DNA of 64,000 bases, from positions 463,713 through 527,712 of the forward strand of contig NZ_WPNZ01000003.1 of the NCBI RefSeq assembly GCF_009755605.1, in the 5' to 3' direction. Of the stretch, positions 16,407-24,691 are shown one piece after another. Each line of letters starts with the position of its first letter. Within the stretch, counting starts at the first letter, position 1. The notes under the pieces are model-generated. The model did no database searches. It saw nothing but the letters and a program-made list of their open reading frames with translations, and was not told the origin of the DNA. Made by a program: the position numbers and the translations under genes. The DNA comes from Streptomyces typhae. Lineage in GTDB: Bacteria > Actinomycetota > Actinomycetes > Streptomycetales > Streptomycetaceae.

Positions 16407-17201
16407 ATGTTCGGGCGGCGGCGCGGTCCTGCGCGGAAGGCGGCAGGGGTACGGGCGGGGAGCGACGCGCTCGTCCTCGACGGGGTCGGGCGTACGTACC
16501 GCGGGGGCGGGGTCGTCGCGCTGCACCCGGTCGACCTGGTGGTGCCCCGCGGCAGGTTCCTCGCCGTCATGGGCCCCTCCGGCTCCGGCAAGTCGACGCT
16601 CCTTCAGTGCGCGGCCGGGCTCGACCGGCCGACGTCCGGCACCGTCCACGTGGAGGGCGTCGCCATCGGCTCCCTCGCCGAGGCCGAGCTGACGCGGCTG
16701 CGCAGGGAGCGGATCGGTTTCGTCTTCCAGGCCCACAACCTGGTGCCGTCGCTCAGCGTCGGCGAGAACGTGGCGCTGCCGCTGATGCTCGGCGGCGCGA
16801 CGGACGGCGTGGGTGCCCGCGCGGCCGTCGCCCTGGCCGCCGTCGGCCTCGGCGACCGCACCGACGACCGGCCCGCCGAACTCTCCGGCGGCCAGCAGCA
16901 GCGCGTGGCGATCGCCCGCGCCCTGGTCACCGAACCGGCCGTCGTCTTCGCCGACGAGCCCACCGGCGCCCTCGACCCGGCCACCGCCCACGACGTCCTC
17001 ACCCTGCTCCGCCAGGCGGTCGACAGGGACGGCCACACGGTCGTCATGGTGACGCACGACCCGTACGCGGCCGCCTGGTGCGACGAGGCGGTCTTCCTCG
17101 CCCAGGGCCGCATCGTGGCCGCGCTCGGCGCGCCGGACGCGGAGCGGGTGCACGGAGTGATGCGGCAGCTCGGCGCGGGCCGGACGGTGGTGGCGGCGTG
17201 A
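16407..17201 (+). CDS. ABC transporter ATP-binding protein, MacB/LolD type
   Basis: 264 residues. Walker [10 protein letters not shown] near 53, Q-loop [11 protein letters not shown], signature [15 protein letters not shown] near 158, Walker [13 protein letters not shown] near 180 and the switch histidine VTHDP near 217. The LVPSLSVxENV stretch and the pairing with an FtsX-type permease place it in the MacB/LolD/BceA group, which works by mechanotransmission on envelope substrates or antimicrobial compounds and not by bulk transport. The stop overlaps the permease GTG (GTGA), so the two are translationally coupled. The upstream 20-bp element suggests control by the two-component system that lies convergently downstream. 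Confidence 0.92.
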   Translation: MFGRRRGPARKAAGVRAGSDALVLDGVGRTYRGGGVVALHPVDLVVPRGRFLAVMGPSGSGKSTLLQCAAGLDRPTSGTVHVEGVAIGSLAEAELTRLRRERIGFVFQAHNLVPSLSVGENVALPLMLGGATDGVGARAAVALAAVGLGDRTDDRPAELSGGQQQRVAIARALVTEPAVVFADEPTGALDPATAHDVLTLLRQAVDRDGHTVVMVTHDPYAAAWCDEAVFLAQGRIVAALGAPDAERVHGVMRQLGAGRTVVAA

Positions 17202-19780
17202 GCACGGGGCGCGGAAGGACAGTGCGTAACAGGACGGTGCGCGGCGGGAGCGTCACCGGGCTGCTCGCCGCGCGTGGGGCGCGGACGCACCGCAAGGCGT
17301 GGGCCGCCGTGTTCGCGGCGCTCGTGCTGACGTCGGTGCTGCTCGGCACGTTCGCGCTCGTGGTGACGTCGGCGGCGCTCGGGCACGCGCGCGTGGAGCG
17401 CTACGCGGCAGCCGACCTGGTGGTGTCCGGTGACCAGCACACCCGTTACACGGCGAAGCCGTGGGGCTCGGAGCCGGAGACGGTGACGGCGGGTCTGACG
17501 GAGCGGGTGCGGGTGCCCGAGCGGGCGCTCGACGTGGTGCGCGGGGTGCCCGGGGTGCGGGCGGCCGTCGCCGACCGGGTGTTCCCGGTGGGCCTCGCGG
17601 GCACCGCGGCCACCGGCCGCCCGTGGGACGCGGCCCGCCTCGCGCCGTACGCGCTGCGGGACGGCCGGGAGCCCCGCCGGGCCGGGGAGGTCGTGGTGGG
17701 CGGCGACGCCCGGGCCGTGGGCGCCCGGGTCGTGCTGCGGGTCGGCGGTGCCGACCGGACGTACCGGGTCGTGGGTCTCGCGGACGGGCCGCGCGCCGCG
17801 GTCTACTTCAGCGGCGGCGAGGCACGGCGTCTCGCCGGGCACGCGGGCACGGTGGACGCCGTCGGCGTCGTGGCCGAGGAGGGCGTCGGCACCGGCGCGC
17901 TGTACGGGCGGGTGCGGCAGGCCGTGGACGAGGCCGGGCTGCGCGGCGCGGTGACGCGGGCGAAGGGCGACGCGGCGGGTCTGCGGGTGCTCACCGGCGA
18001 CGGCCGCGGCGCAGCCGAGGACCTGACGGCGGCCCCGGCGCGCTCCACCCTGTTGCAGATCCTCGGGGCGGTCGCGGGGACGATGACGCTGATCGCCGTC
18101 CTGGTGGTGTCGTCGACGATCGTGCAGGCGCTGCGCCAACGCGGGCACGAGCTGGCCCTGTTGCGTGCCGTGGGCGCGACGCCGCGGCAGCTGCGGGGCG
18201 CGGTGGGCCGCGAGGTGGGGCGCGTCGCGGTGGCCGCCGCCGTGGTGGGCGCCGTCCTCGCGGTGCCCGCCCAGCTGGGGCTGCTCGCGCTCCTTCAGGC
18301 GCGGGGCGCGGTGCCGTCCGGCCTGGTGCTGCCCCTCCCGCCGTGGCTGGCGGCGGCACCGCTGGTCACGGCGGGCGTCACCGTCCTCGTCGCCCGGCTC
18401 TCGGCGCTGATCGCCTGCGGTCGCACGGCGAAGGTGCGGCCCGCGCAGGCGCTGCGCGCGTCACCGCCGGGTGCGCGGCGCCGCGTCACCGGCCTGGTGC
18501 TGCTCGGCCTCGGCGTCAGCTCCGCGGGCACGGCGACGCTCCAGCACGGTCAGGCCGCCGCGGCGGCGGCGAGCGCCGCCGCCGTCCTCATGGTGATCGC
18601 CTGCGCGGTGCTCGGCCCGTGGATCGCGACGGGCGCGATGCGGGTCCTCGGGGGGCCGATGCGCCGCTACGGCGGCCCCGGCGGGCGGCTCGCGGCAGCC
18701 AACTGCACGGCCGCGGCGACCCGTCTGGGCGCCGCGATCACCCCCGTCGTCCTGGTCACCGCGTTCGCCCTGGTGCAGCTCGCGGCGGGCGCCACCCTGA
18801 CGCACGAGGCGCGGGCCCAGGCCCGGGACGCGGCCCGCGCGGACGTGGTCGTACGGGCCGACGGCGGTCTGCCGCGCGGCGCCCTGGAGCGGATCAGGGC
18901 CGTGCCGGGCGTGTCCGGCGCGACGGAGGTCGTGCACAGCACGGTGGTGCTCGCGGGCAAGGAGGCGGGCGAGCCGAAGCTGGAGCGCCTGCCGGTGCTC
19001 GGCGTCACCCCGCAGCGCCTGACCCGCACCCTGGACCCCGACGTCCGCAAGGGCGACCTTGCGGGCCTGCGCCCCGGCACCGTGGCCCTGTCCACGGACC
19101 GGGCCCGCGCCCTGGACGCCGGGCCCGGCTCGACGGTGCGGCTGCGCTTCGGCGACGGCGCGGAAGGGCGGCTGCGGGTGGCCGCAGTCTACGGGCGGGG
19201 CCTCGGCACCGGGGACTTCCTGCTCGCCCGGGACGAGGTCCTGCGGCACACCTCCGGTACCGGCAGGGCCCGGGTCCTGGTGGCGACGGACGGCGCGCCG
19301 CGCACGCTCCGGGCGGTCGGCGCGGCCGTGCCGGGGGCCCGCGTGGACCGGGACGCGGCGGCCGTACGGGACGCGGTGCGCGTCGAACCGGAGGACCAGG
19401 CGCTCGGCGAGGTGGTGACCGGCGCGGCGGTCGGCGCGATCGGCGCGTTCACCGTCATCGCCGTCCTCAGCACGCTCACGCTGATCGGGGTCGGCCGCCG
19501 CCCCGAACTGACCCTGCTGCGCCGGGCCGGCGCGGCCCGCTCCCAGCTCCGCCGGATGCTGCACGCGGAGGCCGCCGCGGTCGCCGTCACCGGCCTGGTG
19601 GTGGGCACCGCCGTCGCCCTGATCCCGCTGCTCGCCTTCAGCCTGGCCTTCGCGGGCGCCCTGCCCTATCTGCCGGCCGCGCAGGCCGCGCTGATCGTCG
19701 GCGTGGTCGCGGCGACGGCCCTTGCCGGGACGGTGCCGCCGGTGCGGCGGGTGCTGCGGGGGCGGTACCCGACGGGGTGA
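17198..19780 (+). CDS. FtsX-family ABC transporter permease (duplicated FtsX domains)
   Basis: 860 residues from GTG 17198. One membrane span lies near residue 35-60, followed by an extracytoplasmic domain to about 280. Three spans follow near 285-410, then a second FtsX repeat with a span at about 500, an extracytoplasmic domain to about 740 and three C-terminal spans. The motif [15 protein letters not shown] (about 318) and its counterpart [15 protein letters not shown] (about 770) mark the two FtsX cytoplasmic loops. This is the usual architecture of actinobacterial transporters linked to NarL or OmpR-type two-component systems that respond to cell-envelope stress. The substrate is unknown. 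Confidence 0.9.
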   Translation: MSTGRGRTVRNRTVRGGSVTGLLAARGARTHRKAWAAVFAALVLTSVLLGTFALVVTSAALGHARVERYAAADLVVSGDQHTRYTAKPWGSEPETVTAGLTERVRVPERALDVVRGVPGVRAAVADRVFPVGLAGTAATGRPWDAARLAPYALRDGREPRRAGEVVVGGDARAVGARVVLRVGGADRTYRVVGLADGPRAAVYFSGGEARRLAGHAGTVDAVGVVAEEGVGTGALYGRVRQAVDEAGLRGAVTRAKGDAAGLRVLTGDGRGAAEDLTAAPARSTLLQILGAVAGTMTLIAVLVVSSTIVQALRQRGHELALLRAVGATPRQLRGAVGREVGRVAVAAAVVGAVLAVPAQLGLLALLQARGAVPSGLVLPLPPWLAAAPLVTAGVTVLVARLSALIACGRTAKVRPAQALRASPPGARRRVTGLVLLGLGVSSAGTATLQHGQAAAAAASAAAVLMVIACAVLGPWIATGAMRVLGGPMRRYGGPGGRLAAANCTAAATRLGAAITPVVLVTAFALVQLAAGATLTHEARAQARDAARADVVVRADGGLPRGALERIRAVPGVSGATEVVHSTVVLAGKEAGEPKLERLPVLGVTPQRLTRTLDPDVRKGDLAGLRPGTVALSTDRARALDAGPGSTVRLRFGDGAEGRLRVAAVYGRGLGTGDFLLARDEVLRHTSGTGRARVLVATDGAPRTLRAVGAAVPGARVDRDAAAVRDAVRVEPEDQALGEVVTGAAVGAIGAFTVIAVLSTLTLIGVGRRPELTLLRRAGAARSQLRRMLHAEAAAVAVTGLVVGTAVALIPLLAFSLAFAGALPYLPAAQAALIVGVVAATALAGTVPPVRRVLRGRYPTG

Positions 19781-19799
19781 GGGCGGGAGATACCGGGGT

Positions 19800-19829
19800 G
19801 CGGGGCGCGGGGTGTGTACCGCGCCCCGC
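19800..19829. terminator. Bidirectional hairpin between convergent ABC and two-component operons
   Basis: GCGGGGCGCGG (19800-19810) pairs perfectly with CCGCGCCCCGC (19819-19829), with an 8-nt loop. It separates the FtsX permease end from the response regulator end and can serve both strands. Confidence 0.65.
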
Positions 19830-19877
19830 TCAGGCCTTGTCGAGGTCGGGCCTTGTCGAGGTCAGGCCTTGTTGAGA
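19830..19877. repeat. 16-bp tandem repeat x3 carrying the response-regulator stop codon
   Basis: Units TCAGGCCTTGTCGAGG, TCGGGCCTTGTCGAGG and TCAGGCCTTGTTGAGA occupy 19830-19845, 19846-19861 and 19862-19877. The third is the coding copy on the minus strand and contains the stop (complement of TCA, 19862-19864). Confidence 0.93.
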
Positions 19878-20506
19878 TACGCGAGGACGGCGAGCACCCG
19901 GCGGTGCCCGCTGTCGCTCTGCTCCAGGCCGAGCTTCAGGAAGACGTTCCCGATGTGCTTGCTGACCGCACGGTCGGACACGACCAGGGTGGCCGCGATG
20001 GTGGCGTTGTCGCGGCCCTCCGCCATGAGGTGGAGCACCTCGCGCTCGCGCGGCGTGAGCGAGTCCAGGGGGTCGTCGGCGCGCCGCGTCAGGAGCTCGG
20101 TGACGACCTCGGGGTCGAGCGCGGTGCCGCCCGCGGCGACCCGCTCCAGGGCGTCGAGGAACGCGTCGACGCGCCCGACACGGTCCTTCAGGAGATAGCC
20201 GACGCCGCTCGCGTCACCGCCGAGCAGCTCGGCCGCGTACGTCTCCTCGACGTACTGGGAGAGGACGAGGACCGGCAGACCCGGCAGCCGCTTGCGGGCG
20301 TCGAGGGCCGCGCGCAGCCCCTCGTCGCGGAAGCCGGGCGGCATCCGCACGTCGAGGACGGCCACGTCGGGGCGGTGTTCGAGCAGGGCGGGCAGGATCT
20401 CGGGGCCGGTGGCCGCTACCCCCGCCACCTCGTGGCCCGCCGATGTCAGGAGCAGCACGAGCCCCTCCCGCAGCAACGCGTTGTCCTCCGCGATCACCAC
20501 ACGCAC
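19862..20506 (-). CDS. NarL/LuxR-family two-component response regulator
   Basis: 214 residues. The receiver has EDN near residue 8, the phospho-acceptor in VLDVRMPPG near 54 and KD in LLKDR near 106. The C-terminal LuxR helix-turn-helix starts at LTPREREVLHLMAEG (about 150) and ends with the recognition helix SDRAVSKHIGNVFLKLGL. Starts GTG 20506, 20500 and 20497 are all in frame; 20506 is chosen for length, with 13 bp overlap with the kinase. It is transcribed behind the kinase and probably regulates the neighbouring ABC operon through the shared 20-bp element. Confidence 0.93.
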   Translation of the reverse strand: MRVVIAEDNALLREGLVLLLTSAGHEVAGVAATGPEILPALLEHRPDVAVLDVRMPPGFRDEGLRAALDARKRLPGLPVLVLSQYVEETYAAELLGGDASGVGYLLKDRVGRVDAFLDALERVAAGGTALDPEVVTELLTRRADDPLDSLTPREREVLHLMAEGRDNATIAATLVVSDRAVSKHIGNVFLKLGLEQSDSGHRRVLAVLAYLNKA

Positions 20507-21669
20507 GGCAGCTCCACCTCGATCTCCGTCGGCCCCCCTGCGGGGCTCGTCACCTTCATGGTCCCGTCCAGGGCCGCGACCCTGCGCCGCATGCCGACGA
20601 GTCCGCTGCCGCCCGACTCGTCGGCGCCGCCCGCGCCCTCGTCCCGCACGCGCAGCCGCAGGCCGCGGGGCGCGCGGACCAGTTCGACGCCGGCCCGGCG
20701 CGCCCCACTGTGCTTGGCGGCGTTCGTCAGGGCCTCGGCCACCGCGAAGTACGCGGCGGCCTCCACGGCGGCGGGCGCCCGCGTGCCGCCCTCCACGCCG
20801 TCGTCCCGTACGGACACATCGAGGCCGCTGCTCGCGGCCAGCGCCCGTACCGCGCCGACGAGGCCGCGGTCGGTGAGGACGGGCGGGTGGATGCCGCGCA
20901 CGACGTGCCGCAGTTCGGTCAGGGCCTCCTCGGCCTGGTCCTGCGCGTCGGCGAGGAGCCCGCGCACCGTCTCGGGGTCGGCGCCGCCCTGGTCGTGGGC
21001 CCTCCTGGCCAGGCCGACGCGCATGGACAGGGCGACGAGCCGCGCCTGGGTGCCGTCGTGCAGATCCCGCTCGATGCGGCGCAGTTCGGCGCCGTGCGCG
21101 GCGACCGCGCCCGCCCTGGTCTGCGTCAGCTCCTCGACCCGCTCGGCGAGTTCGGCGTTGCGCTCGGCCTCCGGCGACGGCTTGAGCAGCGCCCGCGACC
21201 AGCGCGCGTCGAGCTCGGCGAGGCGCACGATCAGCGGGAGCAGGACGGCCCTGCGGCGGAGCAGCCCGCACCACACGCCGTCGACGACCACGCCGAGCAC
21301 CCACAGCGGCAGCGCCGCGTACAGCAGCACGAGGCCGTAGACGAAGTGCAGGACGAGCCAGCGCAGGTCACGGTAGGTGCCGGGGTCCTTGACCGCTTTG
21401 CGTACCCGCTGCACCAGGGTGCCGGTCAGCGGCGTGTACGCCTCGGGGATCCGGGTCCCCGACCACTGGGCGACCTGGCGGCGCTTGAGGCCGGCGATGC
21501 GGCGCAGCATCAGGACGGTCTCGGGCAGCACACCGAGGCCGATTACGATGAGCGAGGCAACGGCGGTGAAGAGCAGGACGCCGACGAACACGTACGAGAG
21601 GAGGGCGAGGCCCGCACCCATGAGCAGTTGCATGGAGGCGCGGTCCGCCCGCCCGATCGTCTCTCGCAT
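20494..21669 (-). CDS. Sensor histidine kinase, NarL-partner (HisKA_3) type
   Basis: 391 residues. The N-terminal half has four membrane spans (about 14-50 and 105-145) with short loops, the putative membrane-embedded sensor common in Streptomyces. The dimerisation helix has RRIERDLHDGTQARLVAL near 215 with the phospho-accepting His. The ATPase domain has ALTNAAKHSGA near 312 (N box) and a glycine-rich GSGLVGMRRRV near 362. The lack of an external domain fits sensing through the membrane or through the cognate ABC transporter. It overlaps the regulator gene by 13 bp, and the 20-bp element lies 57 bp upstream. Confidence 0.92.
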   Translation of the reverse strand: MRETIGRADRASMQLLMGAGLALLSYVFVGVLLFTAVASLIVIGLGVLPETVLMLRRIAGLKRRQVAQWSGTRIPEAYTPLTGTLVQRVRKAVKDPGTYRDLRWLVLHFVYGLVLLYAALPLWVLGVVVDGVWCGLLRRRAVLLPLIVRLAELDARWSRALLKPSPEAERNAELAERVEELTQTRAGAVAAHGAELRRIERDLHDGTQARLVALSMRVGLARRAHDQGGADPETVRGLLADAQDQAEEALTELRHVVRGIHPPVLTDRGLVGAVRALAASSGLDVSVRDDGVEGGTRAPAAVEAAAYFAVAEALTNAAKHSGARRAGVELVRAPRGLRLRVRDEGAGGADESGGSGLVGMRRRVAALDGTMKVTSPAGGPTEIEVELPCVW

Positions 21670-21726
21670 GACACTCAGGTTAAGCGAGCCCCCTGGCGGG
21701 CGCGGGTGAGCGTGCCACCGCCCGGA

Positions 21727-21746
21727 GGGTGGAGCCCGCTACACCC
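21727..21746 (-). promoter_or_regulatory. 20-bp element shared with the ABC operon (copy 2)
   Basis: On the minus strand it reads GGGTGTAGCGGGCTCCACCC, 19 of 20 identical to 16285-16304 and in the same orientation toward its gene. It lies in the divergent region between the kinase and the small membrane protein gene, so it could act on both. Confidence 0.55.
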
Positions 21747-21835
21747 CCGGCCCGGGAGCACAGCCCCTCGATCACCGCGGGCGCGGCAGGCAGAGTTGAC
21801 CGCGAACGCAAGTCCTTGCCCCGAAAGGTTCCGTA

Positions 21836-22000
21836 ATGAAGGCCCTCCTCTGGCTCGTGCTCGCCGTCGCCATCGTCCTGAACGCCTTCAGCAGCGTCGC
21901 GTTCAGCGGGGGGACGGAGCTGGCCGTCAGCATCACCACGGGCGTCGCGGTGCTCGGTTCGATCACCGTGCTCGTGCTGACCCGCGAGAAGCAGTCGTAG
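21836..22000 (+). CDS. Small two-span membrane protein (54 residues)
   Basis: ATG 21836 follows GAAAGG by 8 bases. The 54-residue product begins MKALLWLVLAVAIVLNAF, a first hydrophobic span, then a short SSVAFSGGTE loop, a second span (VSITTGVAVLGSITVLVL) and a charged tail TREKQS. It has strong codon bias toward GC in third positions over its whole length, which supports translation. It diverges from the kinase operon and lies between that operon and the TetR gene. It could be an accessory subunit of the ABC/two-component module or an independent stress protein; I do not recognise its family. Confidence 0.75.
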   Translation: MKALLWLVLAVAIVLNAFSSVAFSGGTELAVSITTGVAVLGSITVLVLTREKQS

Positions 22001-22021
22001 CCCGCCACCCGCCCCGGCGGT

Positions 22022-22651
22022 TCACAGCGCTTCGAGCGCCGCCGCCGTGGCCCTCGCGAGACCCTCCAGATACCCCTCGGGCAGGTGTCCGCGCACCACG
22101 ACCGCCCGCCAGTACAGCGGCCCCGACATCAGGTCGAGGGCCAGCGCCTCGTCCGCGCCGGTGAGGTCCGCGCGCAGGTCGCCCCGCGCCACCGCCTGCG
22201 CGACGATGCCGCTCGCCACGCCGTGCTGCCCCTCGCGCAGCGCCTTCTGCAGGGCCGCCTCGATCTCGGGGTTGCGGGCCGCCTCCGCCAGGAGGTCGGG
22301 GACGACCTGCGAGGCGACGGGGTGGCGCAGCGCGCGGGACGTGACTTCGTACAGCAGGCGCAGATCGCCCTCCAGGGTGCCGGTGTCCGGCGTGGGCAGG
22401 CCCTGGACCGCGAGCGCCGACACCAGGTCGAGGACCAGGTGCAGCTTGGAGCGCCAGCGGCGGTAGACGGCCGTCTTGCCGACGCCCGCGCGGCGCGCGA
22501 TGCCCTCGATGGACATGCGCGCGTACCCCACCGCGGCGAGCTCCTCGAAGACGGCGGCGCGGATGGCCTCGGTCACGTCCTCGCGCAGCACGGCGGCGCC
22601 TGCGGGCGCCCTGCGGCCCCGTTCACCGGGCTTTCTGTCGCTCGTCGTCAT
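22022..22651 (-). CDS. TetR-family transcriptional regulator
   Basis: 209 residues. The DNA-binding domain lies at about 28-75 with a helix-turn-helix in YARMSIEGIARRAGVGKTAVYRRWRSK. The C-terminal ligand domain resembles TetR_C_33-type regulators (LLYEVTSRALRHPVASQVVPDL). It diverges from the TagG gene across a 166-bp gap that contains a dyad centred between 22683 and 22684 and a 14-bp palindrome GTCGTCATGACGAC (22644-22657) over its own start codon. Autoregulation, and possibly control of the exporter, are inferred from this layout. Confidence 0.9.
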   Translation of the reverse strand: MTTSDRKPGERGRRAPAGAAVLREDVTEAIRAAVFEELAAVGYARMSIEGIARRAGVGKTAVYRRWRSKLHLVLDLVSALAVQGLPTPDTGTLEGDLRLLYEVTSRALRHPVASQVVPDLLAEAARNPEIEAALQKALREGQHGVASGIVAQAVARGDLRADLTGADEALALDLMSGPLYWRAVVVRGHLPEGYLEGLARATAAALEAL

Positions 22652-22670
22652 GACGACAGCATAGGACGTG

Positions 22671-22696
22671 ACGACGGAACGGTTGCGTTCCGACGT
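22671..22696. promoter_or_regulatory. TetR-type operator candidate between tetR and tagG
   Basis: A 26-bp imperfect dyad has core arms GGAACG (22676-22681) and CGTTCC (22686-22691). Pairing extends outward by one more base pair, then after a mismatch by three more. It lies 20 bp upstream of the TetR start and 122 bp upstream of TagG. Confidence 0.55.
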
Positions 22697-22817
22697 CGCG
22701 GCGGCCTACTGTCTGCGTGACGACGATACGGTCCCGTCCCGACGTGCTCGGCGGCGTTCCGGCGCGGCGGCGCATCGTGCCGTCGTCCTCCCACGTCCCC
22801 GAGCGGAGGCAACGGCC

Positions 22818-23753
22818 GTGACCCTCGCACTCGACAAACCGCCCAGGGCAGAGACCACGGCGGAGGCCGCAGCGGAATCCGTGACGGAATCCGCCGCGGA
22901 CCTCGCCGCCCGCCACGGCCTGACCGTCAGCGGCGCCCGCCCCTCCCTGCCCGCCTACGTGCGCGAGCTGTGGCAGCGGCGCCACTTCGTCACCGCGTTC
23001 GCCACCGCCAAGCTCACCGCCCAGTACAGCCAGGCGAAGCTCGGCCAGCTCTGGCAGGTGATGACGCCGCTGCTCAACGCGGCCGTCTACTACTTCATCT
23101 TCGGCGTCCTGATGAACACCAAGCACGACGTGCCGGACTACGTGCCGTTCCTCGTCACGGGCGTCTTCGTGTTCACCTTCACGCAGCAGTCCGCCCTCGC
23201 GGGCACCCGCGCCGTCTCCGGCAGCCTCGGCCTGGTGCGCGCCCTGCACTTCCCACGCGCGGCCCTGCCGATCTCGTACTGCCTGCAACAGCTCCAGCAA
23301 CTGCTGTTCTCGCTGTGCGCGCTGCTCGCGATCCTGCTCTGCTTCGGGGTGCCGCCCGCCCTCTCCTGGCTCCTCGCCCCGCCCGCGCTCGCCCTCCAGT
23401 TCGTCTTCAACGCGGGGCTCGCCCTCGTCCTCGCCCGGCTCGGCGCGCGGACACCGGACATCGCGCAGCTCATGCCGTTCGTGCTGCGGACCTGGATGTA
23501 CGCGTCCGGCGTGATGTGGAGCATCGACAAGGTCCTCGCCGACCGGGACCTGCCGCACGCGGTCACCGTGCTCCTGGAGGCCAATCCGGCGGCCGTCTAC
23601 ATCGACCTCATGCGGTTCGCGCTCATCGACAGCTTCACCGCCGACCGGCTGCCGCCGCACGTGTGGGCGTGGGCCACGGGCTGGGCCCTGCTCGCCGGGG
23701 CCGGCGGATTTCTGTACTTCTGGAAGGCGGAGGAGACCTATGGACGCGGCTGA
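22818..23753 (+). CDS. tagG: Polymer-exporter ABC permease, TagG/Wzm type
   Basis: 311 residues from GTG 22818, chosen for GGAGG 8 bases upstream; in-frame codons up to 22668 are also open but lie in the operator region. An N-terminal cytoplasmic tail of 60 residues is followed by six membrane spans typical of ABC-2 polysaccharide and teichoic acid exporters. The conserved entry LGQLWQVMTPLLNAAVYYFIF is near residue 72 and MYASGVMWSIDK near 228. It exports undecaprenyl-linked polymer across the membrane with the ATPase encoded by the next gene, which overlaps by 14 bp. Confidence 0.9.
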   Translation: MTLALDKPPRAETTAEAAAESVTESAADLAARHGLTVSGARPSLPAYVRELWQRRHFVTAFATAKLTAQYSQAKLGQLWQVMTPLLNAAVYYFIFGVLMNTKHDVPDYVPFLVTGVFVFTFTQQSALAGTRAVSGSLGLVRALHFPRAALPISYCLQQLQQLLFSLCALLAILLCFGVPPALSWLLAPPALALQFVFNAGLALVLARLGARTPDIAQLMPFVLRTWMYASGVMWSIDKVLADRDLPHAVTVLLEANPAAVYIDLMRFALIDSFTADRLPPHVWAWATGWALLAGAGGFLYFWKAEETYGRG

Positions 23754-24582
23754 AGCGGCCCCGGAGGCGAGCGCGCCCGGCACGGGAGCCGACCCCGCGC
23801 CGACCGCCCCCGCGCCGACCGTCGTCGTCGACGCCGTCGACATCGTGTACCGCGTGCACGGCGCGGGCCCGGCCCTCGCCCGGGGTGCGGCCACCCCGGC
23901 GCTCGGCCGCATCCTGCGCCGCCGGGGCGGCGCCGACGCCGGGGTGCGCACGGTGCACGCCGTCCGCGGGGTGACCTTCACGGCTCTGCGGGGCGAGGCC
24001 GTCGGGCTCGTCGGCACCAACGGCTCCGGCAAGTCCACGCTCCTGAAGGCCATCGCGGGCCTGCTGCCCGTCGAGCGCGGCCACGTCTACACCGACGGCC
24101 GGCCGTCCCTCCTCGGCGTCAACGCCGCCCTGATGAACGACCTCACCGGCGAGCGCAACGTCCGGCTCGGCTGCCTCGCGATGGGCATGTCCCCCGAACA
24201 GATCCAGGAGCGCGGCCCCGGGATCGTCGACTTCTCCGGGATCGACGACAAGGGCGACTTCAGCACGCTGCCGATGCGCACCTACTCCTCCGGCATGGCC
24301 GCACGGCTGCGCTTCTCCATCGGCGCCGCCATGGACCACGACGTCCTCCTGATCGACGAGGCCCTCGCCACCGGCGACCGCGCGTTCCAGCAGCGGTCGC
24401 AGGCCCGCATCCGCGCGCTGCGCGAGCGCGCGGGCACCGTCTTCCTCGTCAGCCACAACAACAAGTCGATCAGGGACACCTGCGACCGTGTGCTGTGGCT
24501 GGAGCACGGGAAGCTGCGCCTCGACGGCCCGACGGCGGAGGTGATGAAGGAGTACGAGCGGTTCACCGGCGGCAAGAGCTGA
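23740..24582 (+). CDS. tagH: Polymer-exporter ABC ATPase, TagH/Wzt type
   Basis: 280 residues. An Ala/Pro-rich N-terminus is followed by Walker A GTNGSGKST near 91, a Q-loop-like GVNAALMNDLTGERN, the signature YSSGMAARLRFSI near 185 and Walker B VLLIDEALATGD. The H-loop is FLVSHNNKS. The divergent YSSGM signature and the NAALM motif are typical of O-antigen and teichoic acid exporters (Wzt/TagH). It lacks the long C-terminal carbohydrate-binding extension of some Wzt proteins, ending right after the ATPase domain. A 14-bp overlap couples it to the permease. Confidence 0.92.
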   Translation: MDAAEAAPEASAPGTGADPAPTAPAPTVVVDAVDIVYRVHGAGPALARGAATPALGRILRRRGGADAGVRTVHAVRGVTFTALRGEAVGLVGTNGSGKSTLLKAIAGLLPVERGHVYTDGRPSLLGVNAALMNDLTGERNVRLGCLAMGMSPEQIQERGPGIVDFSGIDDKGDFSTLPMRTYSSGMAARLRFSIGAAMDHDVLLIDEALATGDRAFQQRSQARIRALRERAGTVFLVSHNNKSIRDTCDRVLWLEHGKLRLDGPTAEVMKEYERFTGGKS

Positions 24583-24596
24583 GACCCTTGCCCCTT

Positions 24597-24626
24597 TTGT
24601 CGCAGCAATAAGCAGATCCTTACACT
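24597..24626 (+). promoter_or_regulatory. Candidate sigma-70-type promoter
   Basis: TTGTCG (24597-24602) and TACACT (24621-24626) are separated by 18 bp in the AT-richest part of the spacer between tagH and the next TagF fusion. Transcription would start near 24633, about 60 bases before the ATG. It has four of six matches in each hexamer. Confidence 0.45.
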
Positions 24627-24644
24627 ATGGGAGCGTTTAGCAAC

Positions 24645-24684
24645 GTCAGCAGCACGACGACAGCGTCAGAAGCACGACGACAGA
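24645..24684. repeat. 20-bp tandem repeat x2 in the leader of the TagF-like gene
   Basis: GTCAGCAGCACGACGACAGC (24645-24664) is followed directly by a copy with two changes (24665-24684). The second copy ends next to the ribosome binding site GAGGGA. Confidence 0.9.
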
Positions 24685-24691
24685 GGGACGC

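Noticed and set aside
16407..22651. Mobile element or genomic island borders around the ABC/two-component cassette
   Set aside because: No transposase, integrase, tRNA or flanking direct repeats are visible. Base composition is like its neighbours.
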